Below are positions 1 to 7,905 of a stretch of 64,000 nt of DNA, one piece after another. The notes beneath the pieces were generated by a model. That model made no database searches and had not been told where the DNA came from. It worked only from the letters and a program-made list of their open reading frames with translations. The stretch is from an uncultured Clostridium sp. (GTDB lineage: Bacteria > Bacillota > Clostridia > Oscillospirales > Acutalibacteraceae), in assembly GCA_958422185.1 (NCBI GenBank), contig CATZNW010000010.1:6669-70668 (forward strand), given 5' to 3'. Both the position numbers and the translations under genes were made by a program. The first letter of the stretch is position 1, and each line of letters begins with the position of its first letter.

Positions 1-2
1 TT

Positions 3-389
3 CCGTCTTTTATTGCTGCTGCTGTGATACGCGTTGCTTTGAATTTTCTTCTTGTGTCGGACGCGCATTTCAATATCTACGGTGCCGCGTTTTCAGACAT
101 AATCGCGTATGCGGTTATTTTAGTATGCAATATGCGCATCATTTCTAAATACGCGGGGGTAAAATATGATCTTGTTAAAATGATCGTAAAGCCCGTTTTA
201 TGCAGCGCCGCCGCTTATATTCTTGCGTCATGCACCTATAGCGCGCTTTTTGATTTTCAAAACGATTTTGCTGTTTTAGTCGCTTCCAGTATGATTTATG
301 CGGTAATTTTAACATTCTTGATTATAGTGTCAAAAACTGTTGAATTATCGGAATTAAAAATTTTACAACATTGTAAAAAAACGGCTTAA
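3..389 (+). CDS. SpoVB/MurJ-like lipid flippase, C-terminal part
   Basis: The reading frame is open to the left edge, so only about the last 128 residues are seen. They form hydrophobic helices; a stretch ending in NIYGAAFSD, about 15 residues after GTG 24, resembles the motif in polysaccharide-biosynthesis/SpoVB proteins of the MATE-like MOP superfamily. Such proteins flip lipid-linked envelope precursors across the membrane. The next genes are mazG, hup, rqcP, yabP, yabQ and divIC, matching the Bacillus yabM-yabN-yabO-yabP-yabQ-divIC order, so this is probably the yabM equivalent. An imperfect AT-rich palindrome overlaps its last codons. The family call is inferred from a fragment plus synteny. 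Confidence 0.7.
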   Translation, partial: PSFIAAAVIRVALNFLLVSDAHFNIYGAAFSDIIAYAVILVCNMRIISKYAGVKYDLVKMIVKPVLCSAAAYILASCTYSALFDFQNDFAVLVASSMIYAVILTFLIIVSKTVELSELKILQHCKKTA

Positions 390-393
390 ACAC

Positions 394-422
394 TTGCTTT
401 TCATGGCAATTTATAGTATTAT
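394..422 (+). promoter_or_regulatory. Sigma-A-like promoter for the mazG operon
   Basis: TTGCTT at 394-399 and TATTAT at 417-422 are separated by 17 bases. They lie 36 bases upstream of the mazG GTG start. Confidence 0.5.
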
Positions 423-458
423 TAATTCGAACAAATTAATCAAATTAGGGGTGATACG

Positions 459-1286
459 GTGTCAGTCGATTTTGAAATGAAAGATAGCTATGATATCAAA
501 GATTTAATTCGCCTGATCACCGTTTTGCGTTCACCCGGAGGCTGCCCATGGGATAGAAAGCAAACCCACGAGTCAATAAAAAAGAATTTTATTGAGGAGA
601 CTTACGAGGTCATTGAGGCTATCAATAAAAAGGATACTGACGGCCTTAGGGAAGAACTCGGAGACGTGTTGCTTCAGGTGATGCTCCACTGCGAGATGGA
701 GAGAGAAAGCGGAGCTTTTGATTTCAGTGATGTTGTAAACGAGCTTTGTAAAAAACTTGTTGAAAGGCATCCCCATGTTTTCGGCGACAGATCAGCTGCT
801 GACAGTGCTGAGGCGCTTGAGCGATGGGATGAGATCAAGCTTAAAACAAAAGGCATGAAAAAGCAGAGCGAATCCATGCTTAAAGTTCCGCGTGAGTTTC
901 CCGCGTTAATGCGGGCTCAGAAAGTCCAGCAAAAGGCGGCCAAAGCGGGTTTTGATTGGAACGATTCAGACGGTGCCTTTCAAAAGCTGCAGGAGGAGAT
1001 TAATGAGTTGAAAAATGCTTTGTCCGGCGGAGTCAAAGCTCATATTGATGAAGAGTTCGGCGATGTGCTGTTTTCCTGTGTGAATATTGCAAGGTTTATC
1101 GGCACGGACAGCGAAGAGGCGCTTACTGCCTCAACAGACAAGTTTATCAGCAGATTCCTTATTGTTGAAAAGCTTGCTGAAGAACGCGGAATAGATATGA
1201 AGTCTTCATCTGTTGACGTTTTGGATTCTTTGTGGGATGAAGCAAAGATAAAAATTGCCGAAAAGGCTAAAACGGAGGAAATGTAA
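459..1286 (+). CDS. mazG: Nucleoside triphosphate pyrophosphohydrolase MazG
   Basis: Hydrolyses (d)NTPs to NMP and pyrophosphate, a house-cleaning activity. At 275 aa it has the full two-domain MazG layout: an N-terminal domain with CPWD at residues 29-32 and metal-binding acidic residues in the FIEETYE and EELGDVLLQ segments, and a second domain with FDWND and EEFGDVLF. The GTG start at 459 follows AGGGGTGAT closely; ATG 477 is an alternative. It ends directly before the hup ATG with no gap. It corresponds to the MazG part of Bacillus YabN but lacks the methylase domain that YabN carries in front. Confidence 0.93.
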   Translation: MSVDFEMKDSYDIKDLIRLITVLRSPGGCPWDRKQTHESIKKNFIEETYEVIEAINKKDTDGLREELGDVLLQVMLHCEMERESGAFDFSDVVNELCKKLVERHPHVFGDRSAADSAEALERWDEIKLKTKGMKKQSESMLKVPREFPALMRAQKVQQKAAKAGFDWNDSDGAFQKLQEEINELKNALSGGVKAHIDEEFGDVLFSCVNIARFIGTDSEEALTASTDKFISRFLIVEKLAEERGIDMKSSSVDVLDSLWDEAKIKIAEKAKTEEM

Positions 1287-1559
1287 ATGAACAAAACAGA
1301 ACTTGTTGCAGCTGTTGCTGCAAAGGCAGAACTTTCCAAAAAAGACGCGGAAGCAGCAGTTAAGGCTGTTATTGATTCCGTAACCGAAGCGCTTGCAGAC
1401 GGAGATAAGGTCGCTCTCGTAGGTTTCGGTACATTTGAGGTTAAGACACGCGCGGCGCGCACAGGTAAAAATCCCCGCACAGGCGAAACAATCTCAATCC
1501 CCGCTTCAAAGGTTCCTTCCTTTAAGGCAGGCGCGGCTCTTAAGAACGCCGTAAAATAA
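1287..1559 (+). CDS. hup: HU family DNA-binding protein
   Basis: Ninety residues, the usual HU length. The N-terminal helices ([20 protein letters not shown]) are followed by the GFGTF turn and the DNA-binding beta-arm with RTGKNPRTG and the intercalating-proline region near residue 63. HU bends and compacts DNA as a homodimer. It sits immediately after mazG and is followed by a hairpin terminator, so it can be made in excess of downstream genes. Insertion of hup between mazG and rqcP is a known Clostridia variant of this operon. Confidence 0.95.
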   Translation: MNKTELVAAVAAKAELSKKDAEAAVKAVIDSVTEALADGDKVALVGFGTFEVKTRAARTGKNPRTGETISIPASKVPSFKAGAALKNAVK

Positions 1560-1571
1560 TTTGAAATTCAT

Positions 1572-1597
1572 GCCGCCTTCGGGCGGCTGATTTTTTT
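1572..1597 (+). terminator. Rho-independent terminator after hup
   Basis: A GCCGCC-TTCG-GGCGGC hairpin with a tetraloop is followed after three bases by a T run. It probably attenuates rather than fully stops transcription, because rqcP follows 25 bases later in the conserved operon order. Confidence 0.75.
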
Positions 1598-1621
1598 GAT
1601 GGTTTTTAAAGGATATTTTTT

Positions 1622-1861
1622 ATGAGACTTGATAAGTATTTAAAGGTTTCCAGAATAATAAAACGCCGCACTGTTGCAAACGAAGCATGTGACGCGGGTA
1701 AGATCGAAGTGAACGGCAGGGTCCAGCGTGCGTCTTACGATGTAAAGGCCGGAGACAGAATAACCGTCAATATCGGTGCGGTGCCGAAAAGTTACGAAGT
1801 GCTTGAAGTGAACGAACATGCGCTTAAAGAAGACGCCGCAAAAATGTACAAACTGATATAA
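1622..1861 (+). CDS. rqcP: S4-domain RNA-binding protein RqcP (YabO)
   Basis: A 79-residue protein consisting of one S4 domain (MRLDKYLKVSRIIKRR then AGKIEVNG). RqcP binds stalled 50S subunits with RqcH and supports C-terminal alanine tailing in ribosome-associated quality control. The length, the start MRLDKYLK and the position upstream of yabP and divIC all fit the Bacillus gene. It is an RNA-binding cytoplasmic factor. Its presence in a sporulation/division operon is conserved in Firmicutes. Confidence 0.9.
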   Translation: MRLDKYLKVSRIIKRRTVANEACDAGKIEVNGRVQRASYDVKAGDRITVNIGAVPKSYEVLEVNEHALKEDAAKMYKLI

Positions 1862-1909
1862 TTGATCATTAAACCGTTTTTTCTTTCATATATTTTAACG
1901 GTGATATGT

Positions 1910-2188
1910 ATGGAAGATAAATTCGGTAAAAAAGCGCATAGCCTTCATCTTGAAAACAGATGCGGGCTGAAGCTTACCGGTGTTACGGATATCGGTGCGT
2001 TCGACGAAGAGAGCGTTACGGCTTATACGGATTACGGCTGTCTCAGTGTCAGCGGATCCAACCTGCATGTTGAAGAACTCAACGTCGCAAACGGTATTTT
2101 AGAAATAAGCGGCGAGGTCACCGCCCTTATTTACAGCAGTAAAACTTCAAAGGAGAAAAATATTTTCAAGAGGCTTTTCGGTGCTTGA
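1910..2188 (+). CDS. yabP: Sporulation protein YabP
   Basis: About 92 residues if translation starts at ATG 1910 (MEDKFGKKAHSLHLENR); an upstream TTG at 1862 would add 16 residues unlike the family, and no good ribosome site supports it. YabP-type proteins carry a short beta-rich domain with a repeated hydrophobic/glycine pattern (LKLTGVTDIGAFDEESV). In Bacillus, yabP mutants have little phenotype, while the next gene yabQ is needed for cortex. It overlaps yabQ by 8 bases, which suggests translational coupling. Confidence 0.8.
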   Translation: MEDKFGKKAHSLHLENRCGLKLTGVTDIGAFDEESVTAYTDYGCLSVSGSNLHVEELNVANGILEISGEVTALIYSSKTSKEKNIFKRLFGA

Positions 2189-2627
2189 TTACGCGCTTCA
2201 GTTTTTGATCTGCGGATTTATAATGGGTATCGTATACGATTTTTTTCGTTTTCTTCGCTTTGTTTTTAAAAATAAAGCGGCGGTATTTCTTCTTGATTTT
2301 CTGTTTTTTGTAATTTATGCGCTTGTGTTTTTTATTCTTTTGCTTGGATATAACAACGGATCTGTAAGGGCAATATACTTTACGGCATATTTTTTTGGAC
2401 TGCTTTTATATGTATTTACGGTTTTTCGCTTAACAAGGCGTTTACAGGGTGCTGCTGCCGTTTTTATAAGAAAAATAATAAAAAAATTTGTGAATTGTAT
2501 AAAAAAACTATTGCAATTGGTAAAGCGCCTGTATTATAATGTGTTTATGTTAAGCAAAAAGCCTTTACGCAAAAAACGTAAAATTAAAGATTCAAAAGCG
2601 GGTAAAAAGAATGAAAAAAATAGTTGA
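2181..2627 (+). CDS. yabQ: Spore cortex biosynthesis protein YabQ
   Basis: Integral membrane protein of 148 residues with about three to four hydrophobic segments in the first 90 residues and a very basic C-terminal tail (KKPLRKKRKIKDSKAGKKNEKNS). In Bacillus YabQ lies in the mother-cell outer forespore membrane and is required for cortex peptidoglycan. The GTG at 2181 lies inside the end of yabP; its C-terminus overlaps divIC by 17 bases. Identity rests mainly on topology plus the conserved yabP-yabQ-divIC order. Confidence 0.8.
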   Translation: MLDYALQFLICGFIMGIVYDFFRFLRFVFKNKAAVFLLDFLFFVIYALVFFILLLGYNNGSVRAIYFTAYFFGLLLYVFTVFRLTRRLQGAAAVFIRKIIKKFVNCIKKLLQLVKRLYYNVFMLSKKPLRKKRKIKDSKAGKKNEKNS

Positions 2628-2922
2628 CCTGTTAAATAAAAATAAAAAACTGCGTCTTTCCATCATTGCAGTCGTGCTTGTTATAATGTTTTTTGCCTGT
2701 TCCGGCATAATCGTTTCTCAGGCGGCGGATATAAGCAGGCTTAAGAACCAGGAAGCGGCGTATACTCAGCAGCTTAACGAGCAAAAAGAAGAAAACGCCC
2801 GTCTGGAGGAGATCCTTGATTCTGATGACCGTGATTCCTATATAGAGCAGAAAGCGCGTGAAAAAGGTTATGTAAAGTCTGATGAAATCGTGTTTTACGA
2901 TATTTCGGGCTCCGGTAACTGA
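2611..2922 (+). CDS. divIC: Septum formation initiator DivIC/FtsB family
   Basis: A 103-residue bitopic protein: short basic cytoplasmic N-terminus, one membrane helix at about residues 15-38, then an extracytoplasmic coiled coil (ISRLKNQEAAYTQQLNEQKE) and the family's terminal ...AREKGYVKSDEIVFYDI motif. DivIC pairs with FtsL and DivIB to activate septal peptidoglycan synthesis. ATG 2611 is preceded by GGGTAAAAAG and overlaps yabQ. It is the last gene of the operon, followed by a terminator. Confidence 0.88.
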   Translation: MKKIVDLLNKNKKLRLSIIAVVLVIMFFACSGIIVSQAADISRLKNQEAAYTQQLNEQKEENARLEEILDSDDRDSYIEQKAREKGYVKSDEIVFYDISGSGN

Positions 2923-2955
2923 GTTTAAGATATCTTGAAATTTATATTTATGCAT

Positions 2956-2986
2956 AAGCCGGGAAGTTTCTCTCGGCTTGTTTTTT
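2956..2986 (+). terminator. Rho-independent terminator after divIC
   Basis: A nine-pair hairpin (AAGCCGGGA with TCTCGGCTT, one G-T pair) is followed by GTTTTTT. Confidence 0.75.
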
Positions 2987-3007
2987 AGTGGACCGTAAGG
3001 AGATCAT

Positions 3008-3853
3008 ATGAGGGAAGTTTCATCAAAAGAGATAACCAAAACCGTTAAGGAACTGGTTATAAAAGCCAATAAAATTCTGCCGCAGGATCTTGTAAACTGC
3101 ATTTCATGCTGTGAGCAGACGGAGAATAACAGTACGGCAAGATCCGTGCTTTCCGATCTGCAGGCAAATATAAGCGCCGCGTCAGAACTTGATATTCCCG
3201 TGTGTCAGGATACGGGAATGGCGGTCATATTTGCCGAAGTGGGGCAGGACGTGCATATTTCCGGGGAAAATTTTGAAGACGCGGTAAACCGAGGGGTAGC
3301 AGAAGGATATACGGAAGGCCTCCTTCGCAAATCCGTTGTCCGCGATCCCTTGGCGGACCGTGTCAATACAGATGATAACACGCCCGCCGTTATCCACACC
3401 CGTATCGTGCCGGGCGATAAGATAAAGATTACTGCCGCTCCAAAGGGCTTCGGCAGTGAAAATATGAGTGCACTCAGAATGTTTACCCCAAGCGCCAATA
3501 AAGAAGACATTATAGGGTTTGTAGTGGAAACTGTTAAGAAAGCCGGTTCCAATCCGTGCCCGCCGGTAGTTGTAGGCGTAGGCATAGGCGGCGATTTTGA
3601 ATACTGTGCTCTGCTTGCAAAAAAAGCGCTCTGCCGCAGTGTTTCAAAACGCAATCAGATTGCTTTTTACTCAGATATGGAAAAAGAGATCCTCCATAAG
3701 GTGAATGCACTTGATATCGGTCCTCAGGGATTCGGTGGGCGGACTACCGCCCTTGCTGTGAACATAGAAACATATCCCACCCATATTGCGGGACTTCCGG
3801 TTGCGGTAAATATAGGCTGCCATGTAACGCGGCACGCGTCTGCTGAGATCTAG
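3008..3853 (+). CDS. fumA: Fumarate hydratase class I, alpha subunit
   Basis: Interconverts fumarate and malate as the alpha half of the oxygen-sensitive 4Fe-4S two-subunit fumarase/tartrate dehydratase family. The three expected cluster cysteines are visible: C66 in PVCQDTG, C184 in NPCPP and C271 in NIGCHVTRH near the end; 281 residues is full length. AAGGAG precedes the ATG. Unusually, the beta subunit does not follow; the next gene is an RNA methyltransferase 16 bases downstream, and the only beta subunit seen is at 46679. A tartrate dehydratase role cannot be excluded from sequence alone. Confidence 0.9.
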   Translation: MREVSSKEITKTVKELVIKANKILPQDLVNCISCCEQTENNSTARSVLSDLQANISAASELDIPVCQDTGMAVIFAEVGQDVHISGENFEDAVNRGVAEGYTEGLLRKSVVRDPLADRVNTDDNTPAVIHTRIVPGDKIKITAAPKGFGSENMSALRMFTPSANKEDIIGFVVETVKKAGSNPCPPVVVGVGIGGDFEYCALLAKKALCRSVSKRNQIAFYSDMEKEILHKVNALDIGPQGFGGRTTALAVNIETYPTHIAGLPVAVNIGCHVTRHASAEI

Positions 3854-3869
3854 AGAAAAGGAATTGTAA

Positions 3870-4985
3870 ATGTATCTTTATATGGTTGCCCCGTGTCTTT
3901 TTGGGCTTGAGGGTCTTGTTGCTGATGAACTTAAAGTTATGGACGCCCGGAATGTGGCTGCGGAAAACGGCAGAGTGTTTTTTGAGGGCGATGATCATAT
4001 CCTGGCGCGCGCTAATATCTGCAGCCGTTTCGCCGAAAGAATTTTAATCGTTATGGACAGGTTTAAAGCCACGTCTTTTACGGAACTTTTTGACGGGGTA
4101 AAGCGCATAAACTGGAGCGATTTTATAGGCAAAAATGATGCTTTCCCCGTAAAAGGGCACTGTGTTTCTTCCGCGCTCCGTTCCGTGCCCGATTGTCAGC
4201 GGATAATCAAAAAGGCGGTGGCAGACAGTTTAGCAGAGGATTATTCTGTATCATGGCTGCAGGAGAGCGGAGCCGTTCATCAGATCCAGTTTTCCGTTAT
4301 CAAAGACGAGGCGCTTATAATGCTGGATACCTCGGGTACGGGCCTTCATAAGCGCGGATACCGTCCGCAGGCGAATGACGCGCCGATACGCGAAACGCTT
4401 GCCGCCGCCATGTGTTCGCTTTCAAAACTCCGCCATTATCATACTATGTATGACCCGTTTTGCGGCGGCGGAACAATCCTTGTGGAGGGAGCGATGCTTG
4501 CCAATCATATTGCGCCCGGAATAAACAGGGAGTTTTCTGCGCAGAAGTGGGGGCTTTTTGATAGCGGAATATGGAAAGACGAGCGTGAGCGCGCGGAAAG
4601 TCTTGTTAAGAAAGATACGGATTTTATTGCTTTCGGCAGCGATATTTCAGCGGAATGTATAAAGCTGACTGCCGGCAATGCAAAAAATGCAGGCGTCAGC
4701 AGTTTTCTGCGCCTTGAAACAAAAGACATAAAAGATTTTTTACCGTCTAGCGAAAAAGGCACGCTTGTGACCAATCCTCCGTACGGTGAAAGAATGCTGG
4801 ATATTTCGTCTGCGGAAAAAATCTATAAAATTATGGGCCGTAAATTTGAACGCCGCAGCGGCTGGAGCTACGGTATTATTTCTCCTGATGAGGAGTTTGA
4901 GAAATGTTTCGGAAGAAAAGCGGATAAGCGCCGTAAGCTTTACAACGGTATGATAAAATGCCAGTATTATATGTATTTTAAATAA
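3870..4985 (+). CDS. THUMP-domain class I SAM RNA methyltransferase (RlmL N-terminal/YpsC type)
   Basis: A 371-residue protein: N-terminal ferredoxin-like/THUMP region (to about residue 155), then a Rossmann methyltransferase domain with the SAM-binding DPFCGGGT at 195-202 and the amino-methylation motif NPPYG at 302-306. This architecture is that of the 23S rRNA m2G2445 methyltransferase (N-terminal half of E. coli RlmL; YpsC in Bacillus). It begins 16 bases after fumA and is probably co-transcribed. The exact modified base is inferred from the family. Confidence 0.88.
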   Translation: MYLYMVAPCLFGLEGLVADELKVMDARNVAAENGRVFFEGDDHILARANICSRFAERILIVMDRFKATSFTELFDGVKRINWSDFIGKNDAFPVKGHCVSSALRSVPDCQRIIKKAVADSLAEDYSVSWLQESGAVHQIQFSVIKDEALIMLDTSGTGLHKRGYRPQANDAPIRETLAAAMCSLSKLRHYHTMYDPFCGGGTILVEGAMLANHIAPGINREFSAQKWGLFDSGIWKDERERAESLVKKDTDFIAFGSDISAECIKLTAGNAKNAGVSSFLRLETKDIKDFLPSSEKGTLVTNPPYGERMLDISSAEKIYKIMGRKFERRSGWSYGIISPDEEFEKCFGRKADKRRKLYNGMIKCQYYMYFK

Positions 4986-5019
4986 TCGCCGGCAGATCGT
5001 TTTGAACCTTATAGTATAA

Positions 5020-5047
5020 AAACGCGCCGGAGGCGCGTTTGTTTTTT
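5020..5047 (+). terminator. Rho-independent terminator after the rRNA methyltransferase
   Basis: A perfect nine-pair stem AAACGCGCC/GGCGCGTTT with a GGA loop is followed by GTTTTTT. Confidence 0.85.
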
Positions 5048-5056
5048 GTGTTTCGC

Positions 5057-5085
5057 TTGACGGATTTGCATACTATATGTAGAAT
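5057..5085 (+). promoter_or_regulatory. Sigma-A-like promoter for feoAB
   Basis: TTGACG (5057-5062) and TAGAAT (5080-5085) have a 17-base spacer, each one mismatch from consensus. A small hairpin (CATCC-TTT-GGATG, 5113-5125) lies in the leader. Confidence 0.7.
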
Positions 5086-5151
5086 ATAAATAAGCCGTAT
5101 TTCACGGCATTTCATCCTTTGGATGATGATATGAGGGAGGTGGGCAGCTTT

Positions 5152-5376
5152 ATGCTGCTTAAAGACGCCGGAATCGGCGATGTCTGTATTATCGAGCAGA
5201 TCCGTCTGCCGTTTCAGATGGAACGCAGGCTGGAGGCACTGGGGATGACAAAGGATACACCCGTTTCAGTTATAAACAGAAAGGGCAGGGGGATCCTTAT
5301 AATCAAGCTCAGGGGTACGCGCTTTGCTCTCGGCTATAACATAACAAAAAATATAGAAGTGAGGCGGACCGTATGA
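5152..5376 (+). CDS. feoA: Ferrous iron transport protein A (FeoA)
   Basis: A small SH3-like protein of 74 residues that assists FeoB. The start is set at ATG 5152 (MLLKDAGIGD) because AGGGAGGTG sits nine bases upstream and FeoA proteins begin this way; an in-frame ATG at 5119 would add 11 atypical residues. Features seen: the LPFQMERRLEALGMT segment and the LRGTRFALGYNITKNIEV C-terminal strand pair. Its stop overlaps the feoB ATG (ATGA), so the two are translationally coupled. Confidence 0.9.
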   Translation: MLLKDAGIGDVCIIEQIRLPFQMERRLEALGMTKDTPVSVINRKGRGILIIKLRGTRFALGYNITKNIEVRRTV

Positions 5377-7415
5377 GCGGAGAAATGACGATCGGCTTTA
5401 TAGGCAACCCAAACTGCGGCAAAACAACGCTGTTCAATGCTTACACGGGCGCTAATTTAAAGGTCGCCAACTGGCCGGGTGTAACGGTTGAAAAGGTTGA
5501 AGGCGCTATAAAAGCGCATGATATGGATATCCGCCTTGTGGATCTTCCGGGAACTTACAGTCTTACCTCTTATACTATGGAGGAGACTGTTTCACGCAAT
5601 TTTATTCTGAGCGGCGATGTGGATGTTATTATCAACGTTGCCGATGCTTCTGCGCTTGAAAGAAGTCTTTATCTTACGCTTCAGCTGCTTGAACTCGGCA
5701 AGCCTGTTGTGCTGGCGCTGAATATGATGGATATCGTTGAAAAGCGCGGTATGGAAATAGATCTGCACCGCCTGCCGGAAATGCTGGGAATACCGGTTGT
5801 GCCGGTTTCCGCAAGAAAACGCCGCGGACTGGATGTGCTGCTGCATGCCGCTGTGCATCATAAAGGTGCAACATTGCCGGACCGCCTTATACATAACCAT
5901 GCTTTTGCATCTCACCACATGCATGATCACCATTCCGAATTCGCAATGGTGTATTCCGATAATATTGAGGACAAGATCGATTGGATAATCCCAGAACTTA
6001 AAAAGCGTTATCCCGATCTTACCAATTATCGCTGGCACGCTATAAAACTGCTTGAAAAGGATAAGGAGATAACGGAAAAATATCCTGTGGATATGCCGCA
6101 GGTGATAGACCGCAGCTATGAATCCGATATAATAAATCAAAAATACGATTTCATAAGCGAGATTATAGACGAAGTCCTTATTCATAAAGAACGACAGGAT
6201 ATTTTTACCGAGAAAGTGGATAAGGTCCTGACAAGCAGGATCTGGGGCATACCTGTTTTTCTTGGCATAATGGCTGTGATATTTTTTCTTACATTCACGG
6301 TTGGGGACTGGATCAAAGGTTATTTTGAAATCGCAATAGATCTTATCTCAAATGCCGCCACCGCCGGACTTGCCGCCATAAATGCCGGGGATATTGTAAC
6401 TTCCCTTGTGGTGGACGGAATTATTGCCGGAGTGGGAACCATTATAACGTTTCTTCCGAATATCCTTATTCTGTTTTTGTGTCTTGCTCTGCTGGAGGAC
6501 AGCGGGTATATGGCGCGTGTTGCCTATGTTATGGAAGGGGTTATGAGCAAGCTTGGTCTCTCAGGAAAAGCGTTCATACCCATGCTTTTGGGGTTCGGAT
6601 GCACCGTGCCGGCCATAATGGCGTCCCGTGCGCTGGAAAATAAACGCGACCGCTATAAAGTAATGCTTGTCACCCCGTTTATGAGCTGTAACGCAAGGCT
6701 TACGATCTATATCCTGTTTGCGGAAATGTTTTTCGGCGATCATGCAATGATCGTCGCATATTCCATGTATCTTATAGGAATCGTTGTGGCGATCATTGTT
6801 TCAGCCGTTATTCATCTGGTGGATCGGAAAAAGAGCGAAAATTACCTTATAATAGAACTTCCAGAATATAAAATGCCGGATGCAAGAACGGTCGGTATAT
6901 ATGTCTGGGAAAAGATCAAGGATTATCTCGGCAAAGCAGGCTCAACGATTTTTATAGCAACTATTATCATCTGGGCGCTGCTCAATTTCGGCCCGTCCGG
7001 ATTCGCGCAGAACGCTTCAGACAGCTTCGGCGCGGTAATCGGAAAGTGGCTCGTACCCGTGTTCGCGCCCATAGGCCTCGGTTTCTGGCAGATTGTCGTT
7101 GCGCTTATTGCGGGTATCTCGGCAAAAGAAGTCGTTGTTTCAAGCTGCGCCGTGCTTTTCGGCATAGTAAACGCGAGCTCGGCTGCCGGTATGGATGCGT
7201 TTTCGTCAGCGCTTTCCGGTATAGGGTTCGGTACGCTCAACGCCTTCTGTTTAATGGTGTTTTGCCTCCTTTACATTCCGTGCGCCGCAGCCCTTGCAAC
7301 GATCCGCAAGGAATCAAACAGCTGGGCATGGATGGGATTTACGGCGGTGTTTCAGCTTGCTGTTGCCTGGATCGTAACTTTCATCGTTTATCGTATCGGC
7401 TTGCTCATCATATAA
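5373..7415 (+). CDS. feoB: Ferrous iron transporter FeoB
   Basis: Fe2+ permease of the inner membrane, 680 residues. The N-terminal G domain shows G1 GNPNCGKT (11-18), G3 DLPGTYS and G4 NMMD, followed by a helical spacer with a His-rich stretch (SHHMHDHHSEF, about 190-200) that is more His-rich than usual. The membrane domain holds two Gate motifs, including GFGCTVPAIMASR and GISAKEVVVSS. GTP hydrolysis gates iron passage. It forms an operon with feoA behind a strong promoter. The long antisense reading frames here are shadows. Confidence 0.95.
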   Translation: MSGEMTIGFIGNPNCGKTTLFNAYTGANLKVANWPGVTVEKVEGAIKAHDMDIRLVDLPGTYSLTSYTMEETVSRNFILSGDVDVIINVADASALERSLYLTLQLLELGKPVVLALNMMDIVEKRGMEIDLHRLPEMLGIPVVPVSARKRRGLDVLLHAAVHHKGATLPDRLIHNHAFASHHMHDHHSEFAMVYSDNIEDKIDWIIPELKKRYPDLTNYRWHAIKLLEKDKEITEKYPVDMPQVIDRSYESDIINQKYDFISEIIDEVLIHKERQDIFTEKVDKVLTSRIWGIPVFLGIMAVIFFLTFTVGDWIKGYFEIAIDLISNAATAGLAAINAGDIVTSLVVDGIIAGVGTIITFLPNILILFLCLALLEDSGYMARVAYVMEGVMSKLGLSGKAFIPMLLGFGCTVPAIMASRALENKRDRYKVMLVTPFMSCNARLTIYILFAEMFFGDHAMIVAYSMYLIGIVVAIIVSAVIHLVDRKKSENYLIIELPEYKMPDARTVGIYVWEKIKDYLGKAGSTIFIATIIIWALLNFGPSGFAQNASDSFGAVIGKWLVPVFAPIGLGFWQIVVALIAGISAKEVVVSSCAVLFGIVNASSAAGMDAFSSALSGIGFGTLNAFCLMVFCLLYIPCAAALATIRKESNSWAWMGFTAVFQLAVAWIVTFIVYRIGLLII

Positions 7416-7426
7416 AAGATAAAAAA

Positions 7427-7467
7427 TAAAAAGCGGAAGGGCATTTTGATCGCCTTTCCGCTTTTTT
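7427..7467. terminator. Bidirectional terminator between feoB and the DUF3784-like gene
   Basis: A 12-pair stem AAGCGGAAGGGC/GCCTTTCCGCTT (one G-T pair) has A residues on the left and TTTTTT on the right, so it can serve both convergent genes. Confidence 0.8.
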
Positions 7468-7474
7468 ATGCCTT

Positions 7475-7816
7475 TTATTTGTTCCTGCAGTGATCTTCCA
7501 CATAACGGTACAGTGTTAGGATACCCGCGATCAGCAAAACGATAAAAACCGCTGCCGGTATCAGCATGAACTTTTCCTGCACCTTTCCCGCTTCAACAAA
7601 ATATCCGGCAGCGCCGAGCCCTGCCGCTAAGACGGCAACGAACAGCATCAGCACGCCTGCCGCTCTGCTCATTTTTTCGCCGTCGTATTTTTCTTTCTTC
7701 TCATCCGGGGCGGTGTTGTATCCGGCAATGAGCCACGCGCCGTGACCGCTTAAGAGAATGACGGAAAGAATCAGAAATACCACGCATAATACGCCGTCTA
7801 TAATAATGCCGATCAT
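7475..7816 (-). CDS. Small membrane protein, DUF3784-like
   Basis: A 113-residue membrane protein with three hydrophobic segments and the sequence HGAWLIAGYNTAPDEKKEKYD between helices one and two, which is characteristic of DUF3784 proteins of Firmicutes. Start at ATG 7816 chosen because AAAGGGGG lies six bases upstream; 17 further codons upstream are open but atypical. Function unknown. It is convergent with feoB and 89 bases downstream of the HprK-like gene on the same strand. Confidence 0.7.
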   Translation of the reverse strand: MIGIIIDGVLCVVFLILSVILLSGHGAWLIAGYNTAPDEKKEKYDGEKMSRAAGVLMLFVAVLAAGLGAAGYFVEAGKVQEKFMLIPAAVFIVLLIAGILTLYRYVEDHCRNK

Positions 7817-7905
7817 ACGAATCCCCCTTTGTGTCCTCAATATAGATCTTGTGTACTGAAAAGTCAATACTTTTTTTACATCATTTTATTGAGAAAAACG
7901 GAATT

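Noticed and set aside
5592..6185. A 197-codon antisense open frame inside feoB
   Set aside because: Shadow frame; its His/Tyr/Ile bias comes from the feoB complement.
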